Source: CAYNRQ01 sp964399875 | GTDB taxonomy: Archaea > Aenigmatarchaeota > Aenigmatarchaeia > QMZP01 | DNA: 16,890 nt | NCBI GenBank assembly: GCA_964399875.1 | Contig: CAYNRQ010000022.1 | Span: 1-16,890, forward strand | Direction: 5' to 3' | Notes under the pieces: model-generated | The model's input: only the letters and a program-made list of their open reading frames with translations | Told to the model about the DNA's origin: nothing | Database searches by the model: none | Part shown: positions 7,381 to 14,922 of the stretch, in pieces | Numbering within the stretch: position 1 is the stretch's first letter | How the letters are laid out: each line of letters opens with the position of its first letter | Program-made: the position numbers and the translations under genes

Positions 7381-7874
7381 AATTTCTCCCAGTGCAGAAC
7401 ATCCTTTAACTTTCTTTTTGCAGGAGGTTTTAATTCAATATCATAATATCCCAAAGGAACAATGCTTATTAATTTAAAACTCTCAGGAATTCCCAATAAA
7501 CCTTTTATCTTATCGCAATAGGTCTTTTTATCCCCTGCGACCCAGCATGAACCCACATTATGAGCCTTTGCTGCTAATAGTATGTTCTCTGTTGCAGCAG
7601 ACCCATCCTCCAGATAATACTTTGCATCACCCCTGCTGCAAACAAGAATGCATGCAGCAGCATCCTTTATGAATTTACCATGATCTGTTATGTCTGCAAT
7701 CTTTCTCAGTGTTTCTGCATCTGTTACAGCAACAAATTCGCAGGGCTGCTCATTCCTTGCAGAGGGGGCCAGTCTTGCGCAGTCTATTATATCCTCCAGT
7801 ATCTCCTTGGGTATGCTTTCCTTTCTGTATCTTCTTACCGACCTTCTCTTTTTCAAACAGTCCAATGCTTCCAT
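7377..7874 (-). CDS. Nitroreductase family FMN oxidoreductase
   Basis: A 165-residue protein with the hallmark N-terminal KKRRSVRRYRKESIP segment (8-22), whose arginines contact the FMN phosphate, the LAPSARNEQPCEFV motif (35-48), a hydrophobic dimer helix (GSAATENILLAAKAHNVGSCWVAG, about 91-114) and the C-terminal IPLGY-like strand (SIVPLGYYDIE). Length matches the short archaeal and clostridial subfamily. Members reduce nitro compounds, quinones or flavins with NAD(P)H, or act on dehalogenation or cofactor fragments; the substrate cannot be told from sequence. It starts 4 bp after the polymerase stop on the same strand, so it is probably cotranscribed. An AGTGAT just before its ATG could serve as a weak ribosome-binding site. 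Confidence 0.9.
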   Translation of the reverse strand: MEALDCLKKRRSVRRYRKESIPKEILEDIIDCARLAPSARNEQPCEFVAVTDAETLRKIADITDHGKFIKDAAACILVCSRGDAKYYLEDGSAATENILLAAKAHNVGSCWVAGDKKTYCDKIKGLLGIPESFKLISIVPLGYYDIELKPPAKRKLKDVLHWEKF

Positions 7875-7878
7875 GTTA

Positions 7879-10338
7879 TCACTTTTTAATATATTTTTCC
7901 AAAGAGATCTGTTCTATCTTTTCCTTTTTCAGGAAGTCCTCTTCCCTGTAGCCAAGGCCTGCCAGCACTCTCATGGCAGCTGGTATTACCTGGTTGTTAA
8001 TATAATAATCAGGATCATAGTTATCTGCATCCTCTGCAGGTTCAGCCCGCGATGATATTGAGCCGGTTCCCTTGGTTATGATATAACTTATAGTCGAACC
8101 CTCCTTTACAATCCTCCCCCTTTCCACAGCCTTTTTTGCCGCAGCAACGTGCGGGCCAATCTGTTCATATTCGGATATAGGCTTTGTTATCTGTGTGTAA
8201 ATAATCAAATCATCCATCATTATTTTGTTACTTTTCAGCTTCTGTATTATATTTCTTACTATTTTCACAGCCTTGCTAGGAGATCTTTCAATCAGTATTG
8301 CTTTTAGAACCATTTCCTGTGTGTCTTTTGCTATATTGGCCCAGTCCCTTCTGACCTTCTCAAAGCCCCTGATAACTATATTACCTTTAGAGTCTATCAA
8401 CGCATATCTCTTTTTTGCAGCAACACCTGTTTTTCCCAAAACAAATATACCTGATTTATACAAGTCTCTGAAATCCAGCTCCATTACACCAGGCAGGCTT
8501 TTGTTAACATCATTCAGAAATTCCTTGGCCTCTTTTTTGTTCCTCACTTTCAAGAACAACGAATCTGTGTCACCATAGATAACCTCATACCCCATTTTTT
8601 CCGCCATTCCAATGACCTTTTTTATATACATCCTTCCCCATGCGGTTATGCTCTCAGCACAAACCCTTGAATACCATCTTGAGCCCGGGTATCCATAATA
8701 ACCATAGCTTGCATTTGCAATTATTTTTAATGCATACTGCCTGTTGCACAGATAATTATATTCCACTGTGTTCGGCTTTGCTTTTTTCATTTTCTCTTTT
8801 ATCTCCATTCTTTTCTTTACCAGTTCCTCTATAACCTTTGGCACAAATCCCTTATGCCTTCTGCAGTAGTAGTGCTCCTGTCCCGGAACCATGTTCGACT
8901 TGTTTTCCCTTTTTTTCTTACAGCACATACAATCCAGGGTTTCTGGAGAGATGTTGTGGGTTATTGTTATTGACGGGTACAGAGCAGCAAAATCAAACAG
9001 TGCAATGTTTTCATGTATCCCCTCTTTTGGTATATGCACATAACCTCCTATATAAGGAACAGCCCTTCTCCTTCTCATCACTTCATCGTATTTTGGCCTG
9101 TTTGGAGCAAGTTCATTTTCCTCATGGGCCTTTCTTATCAATAACCACTCTACTAATTGTGAGTATCCCATCCTTGCAACATCAAAAGGTGTCTGCCCTG
9201 ACACCCTGCTTATCTCAAATATCTGGGGCAGGATGTATTCAGCCAGCTTTAGGGTAAGCCTGGAATCTTTCAGGCAGTATTTGGATATCTTTTCAAATTC
9301 CCTCCCCTTCCATGCTTTTTCTATATCCTTCCATCTCAGGTTTTCCTTGCCTATACCCAGCAGCTCTTTTGCAACCCTGTCTAGTGTTAAGACTTCTGTG
9401 GAGAGGGACGCACCGAGTATGTGCTCAATAAAATCATAAAGGTCTATATGAACCCTTCCACCAATCCTGGCTGCAGAAATCCTTCCTCTTCTTCTGAAAA
9501 CCATATGTTTTTTGTCCCTCCCGAGGATAAGTGGTGTTTTATATTTTTCTGAACTCTCCCCCAATTTAATGAAATCAAACCTGTCAGTGTTGTAGCCAAC
9601 TATAATATCAGGATCCCTTTTCTTAACAGTATCCATGAATTCTTTTAGAATATCCTGCTCTGTTAATACATTCTTTGCTCCTCTCACCTTGTTCTTCGCA
9701 AGGACAATGACCTTTTTGAACCCCCTGTTATCCATAAAACTGGCAACAACTATATTTTCCTCCCCATCTTTTTGTATTAATTCCAGATCAAATGCCAGTA
9801 TGTTAAATTTAGGATATTCCTTATCCTCCAGAAGCTTTATCCCCCCTTTCCCAGATTCTATAACAATATCAAAATCCAGCTCACTCTTAATCACATCACC
9901 CTCAATGCTTACCCAGTTCATTGGCACAATGCCCCTGTCAACAACATATCTCTTGTAAAATGGAATACCGTGCTCATATTCTTCTCTTATATCACTCCAA
10001 TCCTTCACAATATCCCTGAACTTGGGAACATCAGAAGGCAGGTTTATGAATATCTTCAGAAGCTTTACAGGTTTTCCAAGAAAATTTTTTTCCGTTTCCT
10101 CTATCTTTTTTGGTTTCTGACCTTCTATCTCCAGCTCAAGTATTCTTCCCTTAAGAGTCTCTATGTCGGATTCGGACAGTCCTGGCTTAGGCTCCACGTA
10201 GAAGTATGGATCAAAGCTTCTGTCCAGAACAAGGACGCTCTTGCCGTCTTTTGTCTTGCCCAGTATCTTTATAACCTGTTCTTCTACACCACCCCTTTCT
10301 TCAACCTCATAATTCACGTCAAGAATGCAGATTTTCAT
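7879..10338 (-). CDS. polB: Family B replicative DNA polymerase with 3'-5' exonuclease
   Basis: All catalytic motifs are present (numbering from the upstream ATG at 10356; subtract 6 for the start given). Exo I FDLEL (Asp190, Glu192), Exo II GYNTDRFD (254-261), Exo III Tyr360-Asp364, motif A DFAALYPSI (Asp455), motif B around Lys544-Asn548-Tyr551, motif C YGDTDS (594-599) and KKRY (648-651). Both polymerase and proofreading sites look intact, and no intein interrupts the gene. A Cys/His cluster (Cys476, 478, 479, 498, His501) between motifs A and B may bind zinc. The last residues (QISLEKYI) match a PCNA-interacting PIP box. I prefer the ATG at 10338 (MKICILDVNY, typical of archaeal PolB) because the TATA box at 10370-10378 predicts transcription starting near 10348; 10356 is the alternative. 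Confidence 0.97.
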   Translation of the reverse strand: MKICILDVNYEVEERGGVEEQVIKILGKTKDGKSVLVLDRSFDPYFYVEPKPGLSESDIETLKGRILELEIEGQKPKKIEETEKNFLGKPVKLLKIFINLPSDVPKFRDIVKDWSDIREEYEHGIPFYKRYVVDRGIVPMNWVSIEGDVIKSELDFDIVIESGKGGIKLLEDKEYPKFNILAFDLELIQKDGEENIVVASFMDNRGFKKVIVLAKNKVRGAKNVLTEQDILKEFMDTVKKRDPDIIVGYNTDRFDFIKLGESSEKYKTPLILGRDKKHMVFRRRGRISAARIGGRVHIDLYDFIEHILGASLSTEVLTLDRVAKELLGIGKENLRWKDIEKAWKGREFEKISKYCLKDSRLTLKLAEYILPQIFEISRVSGQTPFDVARMGYSQLVEWLLIRKAHEENELAPNRPKYDEVMRRRRAVPYIGGYVHIPKEGIHENIALFDFAALYPSITITHNISPETLDCMCCKKKRENKSNMVPGQEHYYCRRHKGFVPKVIEELVKKRMEIKEKMKKAKPNTVEYNYLCNRQYALKIIANASYGYYGYPGSRWYSRVCAESITAWGRMYIKKVIGMAEKMGYEVIYGDTDSLFLKVRNKKEAKEFLNDVNKSLPGVMELDFRDLYKSGIFVLGKTGVAAKKRYALIDSKGNIVIRGFEKVRRDWANIAKDTQEMVLKAILIERSPSKAVKIVRNIIQKLKSNKIMMDDLIIYTQITKPISEYEQIGPHVAAAKKAVERGRIVKEGSTISYIITKGTGSISSRAEPAEDADNYDPDYYINNQVIPAAMRVLAGLGYREEDFLKKEKIEQISLEKYIKK

Positions 10339-10369
10339 AGACTTTTCGCTGGGCATATTAACACCATTC

Positions 10370-10378
10370 TAAATAAAA
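10370..10378 (-). promoter_or_regulatory. TATA box of polB
   Basis: On the minus strand TTTTATTTA is centred at about 10374, predicting a transcription start near 10348, between the two candidate ATGs. This is the main reason for preferring the downstream one. The remaining gap to the next gene (10379-10461) contains a weak GGGG/CCCC hairpin and no gene. Confidence 0.5.
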
Positions 10379-10461
10379 GCTTGTTTTTAGGGGATTTAAA
10401 GCTAACCCCCTGAAAGAAAAGGCCTGCCCAAAGAACATGCAATAGCCGCTGCTTGCAAGAA

Positions 10462-10839
10462 CTAGATGGCATTTTTGAGGTGTTTAATCCTTATTTCAAT
10501 CTCTGTTAGCTGCCTTTCATAGTCCTGAAGCATCTTCTGATAACTCTCCTTGGTTATTCTTTTCTTGTAATATTTGTTCAACAGGGCCTTCTTTATTTCC
10601 TTTATCTCCTGTTTTTTATTTTCCAGGTCCTCTATGACATGCATTTCTAATTTTTCCATTCCCTTTAAGACCATAAGGAAGACAACAGCCAAGCCCACAT
10701 AAAGAACAATGTAACCAAGAACTGCCAGAAAGCCTATTATAGGAGTGAACCAAAACGCGAATGTGAATATTATGCCGGACATTATAAATGTAATCGCCCA
10801 GAGTATCTGCAGCCTGTCCTCACGTCTAATTCTGACCAT
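10462..10839 (-). CDS. Two-helix membrane protein with C-terminal coiled coil (SHOCT-like)
   Basis: A 125-residue protein. A basic N terminus (MVRIRREDR) precedes two membrane helices, about 12-33 and 35-58. The rest is a long charged helix (61-124) with Leu/Ile heptads. It includes LLNKYYKKRITKESYQKML, a short pattern resembling SHOCT-type motifs (a helix, a basic turn, then ITKEEY-like). SHOCT modules are small oligomerisation or targeting domains, so a role in assembling a membrane complex is possible but unproven. It lies alone between polB and a divergently transcribed gene. A TATA-like TTTTATTTT on the minus strand (10859-10867) is centred 24 nt before the ATG, which supports the start and a leaderless mRNA. 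Confidence 0.75.
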   Translation of the reverse strand: MVRIRREDRLQILWAITFIMSGIIFTFAFWFTPIIGFLAVLGYIVLYVGLAVVFLMVLKGMEKLEMHVIEDLENKKQEIKEIKKALLNKYYKKRITKESYQKMLQDYERQLTEIEIRIKHLKNAI

Positions 10840-10875
10840 ATTGATTATTTGATTTTCTAAAATAAAAGGCTATTA

Positions 10876-11079
10876 TTATACTAAGCACAAAATCCAAAAA
10901 CACCGGCACATTTTCTTCAGAAGAGATTTATTCATTCCAAAGACCGCACCATGGGCTGCGATGAAATTCTGCATAATCTTCTCTGTGTTTGCGCCGGCAG
11001 GCCTGGCAATTATACGACCACAAAGGCAAATGCAACAAAATCAAAGGCTTTCATGCTGATTATTTACTCTGAAAGCTGA
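10876..11079. other. Intergenic stretch open on both strands, possible gene relic
   Basis: The 275-bp gap 10840-11114 contains a plus-strand frame at 10951-11079 (42 codons, starting MGCDEILHNLLCVCAGR) that stays open upstream to about 10880, and a minus-strand frame ending at 10876-10878 that reads GRIIARPAGANTEKIMQNF and continues for about 50 codons without an ATG at its front. A separate minus-strand ATG at 11054 gives MKAFDFVAFAFVV and stops at 11010, in another frame. Neither has a TATA box at a good distance. It may be a decayed, frameshifted gene or chance; I cannot decide between them. Confidence 0.25.
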
Positions 11080-11083
11080 AATA

Positions 11084-11092
11084 CTTTTTAAG
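11084..11092 (+). promoter_or_regulatory. TATA-like element before 138-residue protein gene
   Basis: CTTTTTAAG is centred about 27 nt before the ATG at 11115. Just upstream a 7-bp inverted repeat, GCTTTCA (11047-11053) and TGAAAGC (11070-11076), could bind a regulator, but it is short. Confidence 0.4.
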
Positions 11093-11114
11093 TGCACAGA
11101 GATTATATAATAAT

Positions 11115-11531
11115 ATGAAGAAAGTTTATTTGATTATTGCTCCTATATTTATCAGCATTGTTATTGCAGTTGTTTTTATTTCTCAAGTCCGTTATTTTGA
11201 TGGTAATAATGTACCCCTTTTTTACATACCAAAAGATCCAGGACATGCTCCCAACTGCACTGATGGAAATATAAAGATATGGATAAGAAATTCAATACAC
11301 GGGCGTGCACTGACAGATGATGATTTTGATATTCATTTACACATACCTCCAGATTATAATCCAAAAACAAATACAATACCACTTCAAGATATTGAACTGG
11401 AACCAGATGAAACAGGCCTGTTAGTTGATTATAACTGCGGCGGGAGCTGCGAAGATGGTTATCACACGGTTATTCTGGGCACAGGAACGTATATTCGTGA
11501 GGTTAGTTTATTGTGCTTTGCTAATAATTAA
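11115..11531 (+). CDS. Secreted or membrane-anchored protein of unknown function
   Basis: A 138-residue protein with a short positive N terminus (MKK) and one hydrophobic helix (about 4-24), then a polar, beta-rich extracellular part. Four cysteines are visible outside the helix (near residues 48, 109, 113 and 134), two of them in an NCGGSCEDGYH motif, enough for two disulfides. DDDFDIHLHIPPDYNP (near 68-83) is acidic and aromatic and could bind a metal, but this is speculative. No lipobox is seen, so the helix probably acts as an anchor or a signal peptide. I do not recognise the family. It ends 1 bp before the convergent EndA gene ends, so the two genes are back to back at their 3' ends. 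A well-placed TATA box supports expression. Confidence 0.7.
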   Translation: MKKVYLIIAPIFISIVIAVVFISQVRYFDGNNVPLFYIPKDPGHAPNCTDGNIKIWIRNSIHGRALTDDDFDIHLHIPPDYNPKTNTIPLQDIELEPDETGLLVDYNCGGSCEDGYHTVILGTGTYIREVSLLCFANN

Positions 11532-11532
11532 G

Positions 11533-12723
11533 TCATGGTTTCATCCACTCTATCTCATAGTATTCATACTTAGACCCCGGCAATACTATCCTTTTAAGAA
11601 CATAGTAGGTTATGGATGTCTCCCTGTCTGTTATGGAGAGGAGAAGTTCAAGGCCCATATTTCTTGCCTTTTGCAACAGAGAAGCCAGCTCAACACCCCC
11701 TATGTGTTCATCCTCTGAGACAGCCACCAAAAGATATCTTGGATTGTCCTCAGGCGTTTCCCTTACCCAGTTCCCACCAACCTTTTTTCTTCTGTAGGCC
11801 ACGAATTCTGCTGGATAATCCACATAGTCACCTTTCTTCATCTCTGGTATGCCTAAAAGGAATGTCTTCTTAACGCCATGAGCCACCCTTACTGCTCTGG
11901 CCCATTCAGAAATAAGCAATTTCTGCTGTTTAGGAAATACATGAAGAACATGCTTGGAATGAACCCATTTGCCTGTCTTCATTGGATTAGCCCCTGGGAA
12001 GTAGATCCTGAAATGAGACCCGAACTTAAATCCTGTCTTAACCACATAGCCCCTCAGCCTCCAGTCTTCATAAACTTCATATAACTGCTTGGCGTATTCC
12101 CTTTCTTTTATCACCTGTTTTAGTATGGTCTTTGGTTTGAGTACTTTCCCCGTTTCTGTGTCCAGGATATTAACACCAAGGTGCTTTGATAGAAATACAC
12201 TCTCAAAGAAATCAAGTTTAAGCAGATCACCCCTTTCCTGCTTATAGATGCCCAGTTGACCTATCCAGTGCTCTGAAAATAGTTTTTTGCCTGTTGTTTT
12301 GTCTTCCATAACAGAGAAAAGAGAAGGCGAATACCAGTAAGCATCTGACTTAAAATTTTCAGGCATCATGGCCTTCATGGGGTATCTCTTAAGGCTCTTG
12401 GCCTTGGATTTTGCCTTCCTCTCTTTTTCAACCCTTTTTATCACAAGACCCCTGTCTCTCCAGTCCCTGTATGCATTGTATTTTATAAAAAGCCTTGGCT
12501 CATCAGGAAGGAAGTGCCCAGCGAGCTTGTTAAAGCTTATTGCCTTGCTTTCCATATCCCTGCAAACAGCATTCTGGAAGCCTATAAGGTAAAGTGCCTC
12601 TTCTATGGTCAGGAATATCTTGCCATTGTTTTCACTGCCAAAATAGTTCTTCCTCAGTTTCTCAAGGGTTTCTGGATCTTCTGCATATATCCCTGATTTA
12701 GGATCGAATCTTAGTTCAAGCAT
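11533..12723 (-). CDS. endA: tRNA-intron endonuclease, three-unit (ARMAN epsilon-2-like) form
   Basis: A 396-residue splicing endonuclease that cuts tRNA introns at bulge-helix-bulge motifs. Three parts can be read. Residues about 10-98 form an N-terminal alpha-N-like unit (LTIEEALYLI, then RDWRDRGLVIKR) with no catalytic half. Residues 126-291 are a full alpha unit (KLDFFESVFLSKHLGV, EDWRLRGYVVKTGFKFGSHFRIY). Its catalytic triad is present: Tyr241 in FRIY, His255 in HSKHV and Lys285/286 in AHGVKK. Residues about 297-396 form a beta-type C-terminal half (RYLLVAVSEDEHIGGVELASLL). This order matches the epsilon-2 enzymes described from ARMAN archaea, which dimerise and accept non-canonical introns. 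A basic stretch (99-118) links units 1 and 2. A TATA box about 28 nt upstream indicates a leaderless start. Confidence 0.92.
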   Translation of the reverse strand: MLELRFDPKSGIYAEDPETLEKLRKNYFGSENNGKIFLTIEEALYLIGFQNAVCRDMESKAISFNKLAGHFLPDEPRLFIKYNAYRDWRDRGLVIKRVEKERKAKSKAKSLKRYPMKAMMPENFKSDAYWYSPSLFSVMEDKTTGKKLFSEHWIGQLGIYKQERGDLLKLDFFESVFLSKHLGVNILDTETGKVLKPKTILKQVIKEREYAKQLYEVYEDWRLRGYVVKTGFKFGSHFRIYFPGANPMKTGKWVHSKHVLHVFPKQQKLLISEWARAVRVAHGVKKTFLLGIPEMKKGDYVDYPAEFVAYRRKKVGGNWVRETPEDNPRYLLVAVSEDEHIGGVELASLLQKARNMGLELLLSITDRETSITYYVLKRIVLPGSKYEYYEIEWMKP

Positions 12724-12746
12724 AGTATACCTTTAATGCATATTAC

Positions 12747-12755
12747 TATATAAAT
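12747..12755 (-). promoter_or_regulatory. TATA box of endA
   Basis: ATTTATATA on the minus strand is centred about 28 nt before the endA ATG at 12723, within the 43-bp gap to serA. It gives endA its own promoter although serA lies upstream on the same strand. Confidence 0.6.
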
Positions 12756-12766
12756 AGAAGAAAAAG

Positions 12767-13708
12767 CTACTTATTAATATTTCTTAAGAAGGTTTCAACA
12801 GCCTGTATGCTCATATTTTTTACAGCCTGCTCTGTCATTGTGGCTATATGGGGGGTTAGAATCGTATCAGGCAGATTTAATAATTCTGCATTTTCTGGAG
12901 GTTCTTTTTCAAAAACATCCAGGCCTGCCCCGTGTATCTTTCCTTCTTTGAGGGATCTTGCCAGTGCCTTTTCATCCACAACAGCACCTCTTGAAGTATT
13001 TATCAAAACAGCGTTTGGTTTCATTATTTCAAACTGCTTTTTACTTATCATCTTTCTTGTGGATGGATTTAAAGGAACATGAATGGTTATCACATCTGCA
13101 CTCTTAATCAGGTCATCCAGTCTTGATATTTTTTTTATTCCCATGTGCTCAAAGCCGTCGGCATGTTCTATCTGCTTCCGGGTCAGTAAAGGATCATAGG
13201 CTATCATCTTCATACCAAAACCATACATCTTCTTTGCTACCATCTTCCCTATTGTACCAAAGCCTATTATTCCCAAGGTCTTTCCGTGCAGCTCATAGCT
13301 CAAGAAATTTTCTCTTGACCACTTGCCATCCCTCACGTGCTTGTCTGCATGATGAACCTTTCTGAGGACAGACAGTATTAATGCCACTGTGTGCTCTGCC
13401 ACAGCGTTCGCATTGGCACCAGGAGAAGAGTAGACCTTTACCCCCTTTTTTGCGCAGGTGTTTATGTCAATATGGTCTGTTCCAGCAGAGCATGTTATTA
13501 TGGACTTAAGATTTTTTGCCCTTTTCAGAACACCCTTGTCTATCTTTGTAGAATACCTTATAACAAGAGTATTGGCTTCCTCTAATTTCTCTGCATTCCC
13601 GTCTTCCAGAAGGTCAGTAGACTTTGCATATGCTATTGCAAACCCTGCATTCTTTAGCAAGTCTATGGCTTCTGGATGTATGTTTTTATCTGAAATCAAC
13701 ACCTTCAT
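12767..13708 (-). CDS. serA: D-3-phosphoglycerate dehydrogenase-like 2-hydroxyacid dehydrogenase
   Basis: A 313-residue NAD-dependent D-isomer-specific 2-hydroxyacid dehydrogenase. The Rossmann motif LGIIGFGTIG spans 145-154, and Asp172 (YDP) selects NAD over NADP. The catalytic set is complete: Arg240 in NTSRGAVVDE, Glu269 in DVFEKEPP and His287 in TPHIATMTEQA. The substrate-side segment SAGTDHIDI and SSPGANANAVAEHT (94-107) match the phosphoglycerate dehydrogenase group, which makes 3-phosphohydroxypyruvate for serine synthesis. It lacks the ACT regulatory domain of long SerA proteins, so allosteric control by serine through that domain is not expected. Related glyoxylate or hydroxypyruvate reductases cannot be excluded. 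A TATA box (ATTTAAAT at 13729-13736) centred 25 nt upstream supports a leaderless start. Confidence 0.9.
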   Translation of the reverse strand: MKVLISDKNIHPEAIDLLKNAGFAIAYAKSTDLLEDGNAEKLEEANTLVIRYSTKIDKGVLKRAKNLKSIITCSAGTDHIDINTCAKKGVKVYSSPGANANAVAEHTVALILSVLRKVHHADKHVRDGKWSRENFLSYELHGKTLGIIGFGTIGKMVAKKMYGFGMKMIAYDPLLTRKQIEHADGFEHMGIKKISRLDDLIKSADVITIHVPLNPSTRKMISKKQFEIMKPNAVLINTSRGAVVDEKALARSLKEGKIHGAGLDVFEKEPPENAELLNLPDTILTPHIATMTEQAVKNMSIQAVETFLRNINK

Positions 13709-13734
13709 AACTCAATTTATTCAATAAGATTTAA

Positions 13735-14003
13735 ATAAGAATTCCCCTGTCTCTGACCGGTGGTTCCAAACAAGGCAATCGCTAACAGTCACCAGTCACT
13801 ATGCGGAATTACTCTCAAACAATTAACCAGGAGCTCCGCATCCCACCAGTCTTATTAACCAATTGTATGTGACCGGTGGTAAGGAGCTAATCAATTAACC
13901 GTTTGAGATAAGAATTCCCCGTTCTATCGACCGGTGTTTTCAGCCAGCGAGACAAACGCATGCGGCTGGCGGTGAGGAGTTGACCAGTTAACCGTTTGAG
14001 AAG
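13735..14003. repeat. Cluster of short direct and inverted repeats in non-coding DNA
   Basis: ATAAGAATTCCCC occurs at 13735-13747 and 13908-13920, each followed 7-8 nt later by GACCGGTG (13755 and 13929). GACCGGTGGT also occurs at 13871-13880, with near-copies in inverted orientation at 13790-13797 and 13843-13851. A block running GGTRAGGAG to TTAACCGTTTGAGA occurs at 13877-13909 and 13971-14001, and inverted near 13812-13835. Hairpins: ATGCGGA (13801-13807) with TCCGCAT (13835-13841), and GCCAGC (13943-13948) with GCTGGC (13965-13970). The region is GC-richer than other spacers and has no gene. The first copy abuts the serA TATA box. Confidence 0.75.
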
Positions 14004-14011
14004 ATTGTTAG

Positions 14012-14578
14012 CTACTTTTTAGCTGATTTTCTGGACCTTTTCCTTACTCTTAGTTTTTTACCGCATTTGTCACAGAAATTGGCAGTATATTTATTTTCTT
14101 CTCCGCAGTTGGGGCACATCAACACCTTTACAACAGTGGCCTTTGCCACTGGTGGTTCAGGCTCTGTTGCCTCTGACTCAGGAGGTTCTGGTTCATCAGG
14201 TGCTGGCGGTTCATCCTTGGCTGGCTTTATCTTTGCAGGAATCTGCTCTGCTCTTACTTCGCTTTCTTTAATCAATTGCTCTATGGCCTTTCTTGTCTCA
14301 TCCTCTGCGCTTTCTTGTTTTTTCTGTTCATCCGGCCTGGGGGGTTTTGGCATGTCCTCTATACCGAGCTTCATTTTCATTATGCTGTGCCTTCCATGAA
14401 CACCACCAAAAACAGTTATTGCAAAACCAACCATCATGACTATGAAGGAGTTAGAGAACATGAAAGAATCCTGAAAGCTTTCTGCCCGCATCAGCAAATA
14501 AAGACCTATAACAATAACCACGATGCCTGCAACATATATAGAAACGGCCCTGGCATATTTCCTCTTATGGGATAGCAT
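14012..14578 (-). CDS. Membrane protein with proline-rich linker and C-terminal zinc ribbon
   Basis: A 188-residue protein. Two membrane helices lie near the N terminus (about 12-29 and 41-59). A charged, helix-prone segment follows (75-115), then a low-complexity Pro/Glu/Ala linker (about 116-147: DEPPAPDEPEPPESEATEPEPP). It ends in a zinc ribbon with two CxxC knuckles (Cys155, Cys158, Cys169, Cys172) and a very basic tail. DPANN and other archaea have many such helix-linker-zinc-ribbon proteins; none has a firm role I can name. The ribbon and tail are presumably cytoplasmic and could contact nucleic acid or protein. A minus-strand TATA box (14597-14608) centred about 25 nt before the ATG supports the start. 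Confidence 0.8.
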   Translation of the reverse strand: MLSHKRKYARAVSIYVAGIVVIVIGLYLLMRAESFQDSFMFSNSFIVMMVGFAITVFGGVHGRHSIMKMKLGIEDMPKPPRPDEQKKQESAEDETRKAIEQLIKESEVRAEQIPAKIKPAKDEPPAPDEPEPPESEATEPEPPVAKATVVKVLMCPNCGEENKYTANFCDKCGKKLRVRKRSRKSAKK

Positions 14579-14922
14579 AATTATATAATTGTTTTAGCAT
14601 ATATTAATTAATTTCTCAAAACAGCCGTTCTGCTCAAGAATATCCAAGGCCCTTTACCAATATTTCCCTGAGGCCTGTTCCTTTCTGTATTTATGTGATA
14701 TTATCTGTTCTCTATATCCTTATTTTTGACCCCCCCGTTGCAATCTGCTGCAATGACATTTTTCAACAGGATAAACTATGTTGCTGCTTAAAAAATGTGA
14801 TATATACCGTTAAGTTTACAATACAAAAGGAAAAGAAGGCCTTGCAACCTCCTAATCCCTTTCACACTCATCTGACCGAAGTCATATCCAGTATGTACTC
14901 ACAGCACAGCTTCACCACCGTG
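14579..14922. other. Gene-free stretch downstream of truncated glycosyltransferase
   Basis: The 344 bp between the truncated GT9-like gene and the zinc-ribbon gene hold no convincing gene. Its right part is where the missing C-terminal half of the glycosyltransferase would lie; conceptual translation in all three minus frames gives short segments broken by stops with no recognisable sugar-nucleotide-binding motif. The left part carries the promoter of the zinc-ribbon gene. Confidence 0.5.
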
